Shown here piece after piece: positions 41,432-42,421 of a stretch of 42,421 nt of DNA; the stretch's first letter is position 1, and the number at the start of each line of letters is the position of its first letter. The position numbers and the translations under genes were made by a program. Source of the DNA: an uncultured Coriobacteriaceae bacterium. GTDB lineage: Bacteria; Actinomycetota; Coriobacteriia; Coriobacteriales; Atopobiaceae. Under the pieces are notes generated by a model that was not told where the DNA came from, made no database searches, and saw only the letters and a program-made list of their open reading frames with translations. The stretch is taken from assembly GCA_902801175.1 (NCBI GenBank), contig CADCHF010000038.1:1-42421 (forward strand), written 5' to 3'.

Positions 41432-42421
41432 TCACAGCCCAGAAACCGCCACGAACCGTATTCCGTTCTTCTTCGCATAGCGCGCCGCTGCGCTGCCGCG
41501 CTCGCCCGCAATGGTGAATCCCTTGAGCAACTTCTGCCCAAGGTCAAACCGCCTGTTGATGACATCGTAGTAGTAACCGAAAGCATATTCGCCAATGCTC
41601 GTTACGCTCGGCGGGATGGTGACGCTACGCAACCCAAAGCAGCTATGGAAGGCCTCGTTGTCGATGCGCTTCACGCCTTTGGCAATCACGAGCTTGTTGA
41701 GGTTACGACACTTGAAGAACGCTCTTCGACCTATGACGCTTACCGTCGGCAGGATTCTGACGGTGGTGAGCGCCTCGCACTCTAAGAACGCCAGCGGCGG
41801 AATCAATGAAACTGTGCTGGGAATCGAAACCCGTTTGAGACTTGAGCAGAGTTGGAACGCACCCTCGCCCAGCTCCGTCACTCCTTCGGGAATTGCAATC
41901 TCCCTGAGGCTTTTGCAGCAGGTGAAGGCACCGTCACCAATGCTCGTGACGGTGTGGGGAATCGATATGCACTCGAGCTTGCGGCACCAAGCGAACGCTT
42001 TGTTACCAATGCACTCCAAACCTTCCGGTAGCGTGACCTCTACCATCTCGCCATGCTCGAACGTGCCATCGGGTATCTCTGTGATGCCCTCATGGATGGC
42101 CAAATGCTGCGTTGCCAATGAGAGCATGCCCGGCGAGTCATTGCCAAGGATGTCTTTGGGGTGCAGCTGCCTGTTTGAGACAAGCTCAGACATCTTGAGA
42201 GGAACCATTCCGCTGCCTCTCGACACTCCCTCAACATCATACTCAGCTGCCTTTGGCACAACGAGGAGAGGCAAACGCTCGCAGCCTGCGAAGGCGTTGC
42301 TCTCTATAAGCCTAAGACCACTTGGCAGGTTGATTGTCGTGAGGTTCGCACATCCCATGAACGCATTAGTGCGAATGACCCGCAGACTCTCGGGTAGATG
42401 GACGCTCTTCAAGTTGATACA
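41432..42421 (-). CDS. BspA-like leucine-rich repeat protein (N-terminus outside window)
   Basis: Reverse-strand frame open through the right window edge, so the 5' end is missing. At least 329 residues carry LRR_5 (BspA/TpLRR) units of about 23 residues, such as LESIPHTVTSIGDGAFTCCKSL-type repeats with the pattern I-x-x-x-AF-x-x-C-x-x-L. The C-terminal cap GFTIAGERGSAAARYAKKNGIRFVAV is typical of this family. Such proteins are usually surface-exposed adhesins with an N-terminal signal, not visible here. It is chromosomal, immediately past attR. Confidence 0.88.
   Translation of the reverse strand, partial: CINLKSVHLPESLRVIRTNAFMGCANLTTINLPSGLRLIESNAFAGCERLPLLVVPKAAEYDVEGVSRGSGMVPLKMSELVSNRQLHPKDILGNDSPGMLSLATQHLAIHEGITEIPDGTFEHGEMVEVTLPEGLECIGNKAFAWCRKLECISIPHTVTSIGDGAFTCCKSLREIAIPEGVTELGEGAFQLCSSLKRVSIPSTVSLIPPLAFLECEALTTVRILPTVSVIGRRAFFKCRNLNKLVIAKGVKRIDNEAFHSCFGLRSVTIPPSVTSIGEYAFGYYYDVINRRFDLGQKLLKGFTIAGERGSAAARYAKKNGIRFVAVSGL

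Noticed and set aside
41182..41595. Reverse-strand frame with QIRTGDLRLER-like sequence
   Set aside because: This is the well-known false translation across the antisense of a tRNA 3' end (attR). It has no start signal or family.

Overview
The window is high-GC bacterial DNA. Gene content and codon style (Elp3 with a fused acetyltransferase domain, a preQ1-controlled VUT transporter, BspA-like leucine-rich surface proteins) suggest a gut or oral member of the Coriobacteriia, perhaps Atopobiaceae/Olsenella-like. That placement is inference. Positions 1-7105 and 41358-42421 are chromosome. Between them lies an integrated phage-like element of about 34.3 kb (7058-41357) in the 3' half of a tRNA-Glu(CTC) gene. 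It is bounded by 48-bp attL and attR copies that differ at two positions.

Left chromosome: 3' end of elp3, an APC permease, a 35-bp inverted repeat, Hsp33 (hslO), a preQ1-I riboswitch with its VUT transporter, an SDR oxidoreductase with a strong terminator, an iron-type alcohol dehydrogenase, a cupin and the tRNA. Right chromosome: a BspA-like leucine-rich repeat protein cut by the window edge.

Element, left to right: tyrosine integrase; a frameshifted reverse-strand gene; a Cro-like HTH protein and an excisionase-like HTH protein; a prim-pol/VapE replication protein; an intergenic cluster of six CGGCAAC heptamers that may be an origin; terminase small and large subunits; a reverse-strand DUF1801 gene; and the portal. 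About 960 bp without a convincing gene follow, rich in strong hairpins and possibly a large structured RNA. Next comes an 11.5-kb BREX type 3 defence operon in canonical order (brxF, brxC, pglX, brxHII, pglZ, brxA), then a three-gene TIGR04255 module of unknown function. The phage structural genes then resume: scaffold, capsid, three head-tail connector genes, distal tail protein, tail endopeptidase-like protein, collagen-like fibre and leucine-rich fibre. A reverse-strand CI-like repressor and two small genes lead to attR.

The most notable points are these. A full-length BREX-3 operon lies inside a phage structural operon, exactly between portal and scaffold. Its brxC is split by what looks like a single-base insertion at about 19652, and its BrxF lacks a visible Walker A motif. 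The middle of pglX is clearly lower in GC than its ends, as if exchanged. I find no major tail protein, tape measure, tail chaperone, head protease, MuF-type minor capsid gene or lysis gene. The element therefore looks like a defective or helper-dependent prophage that now carries defence cargo.
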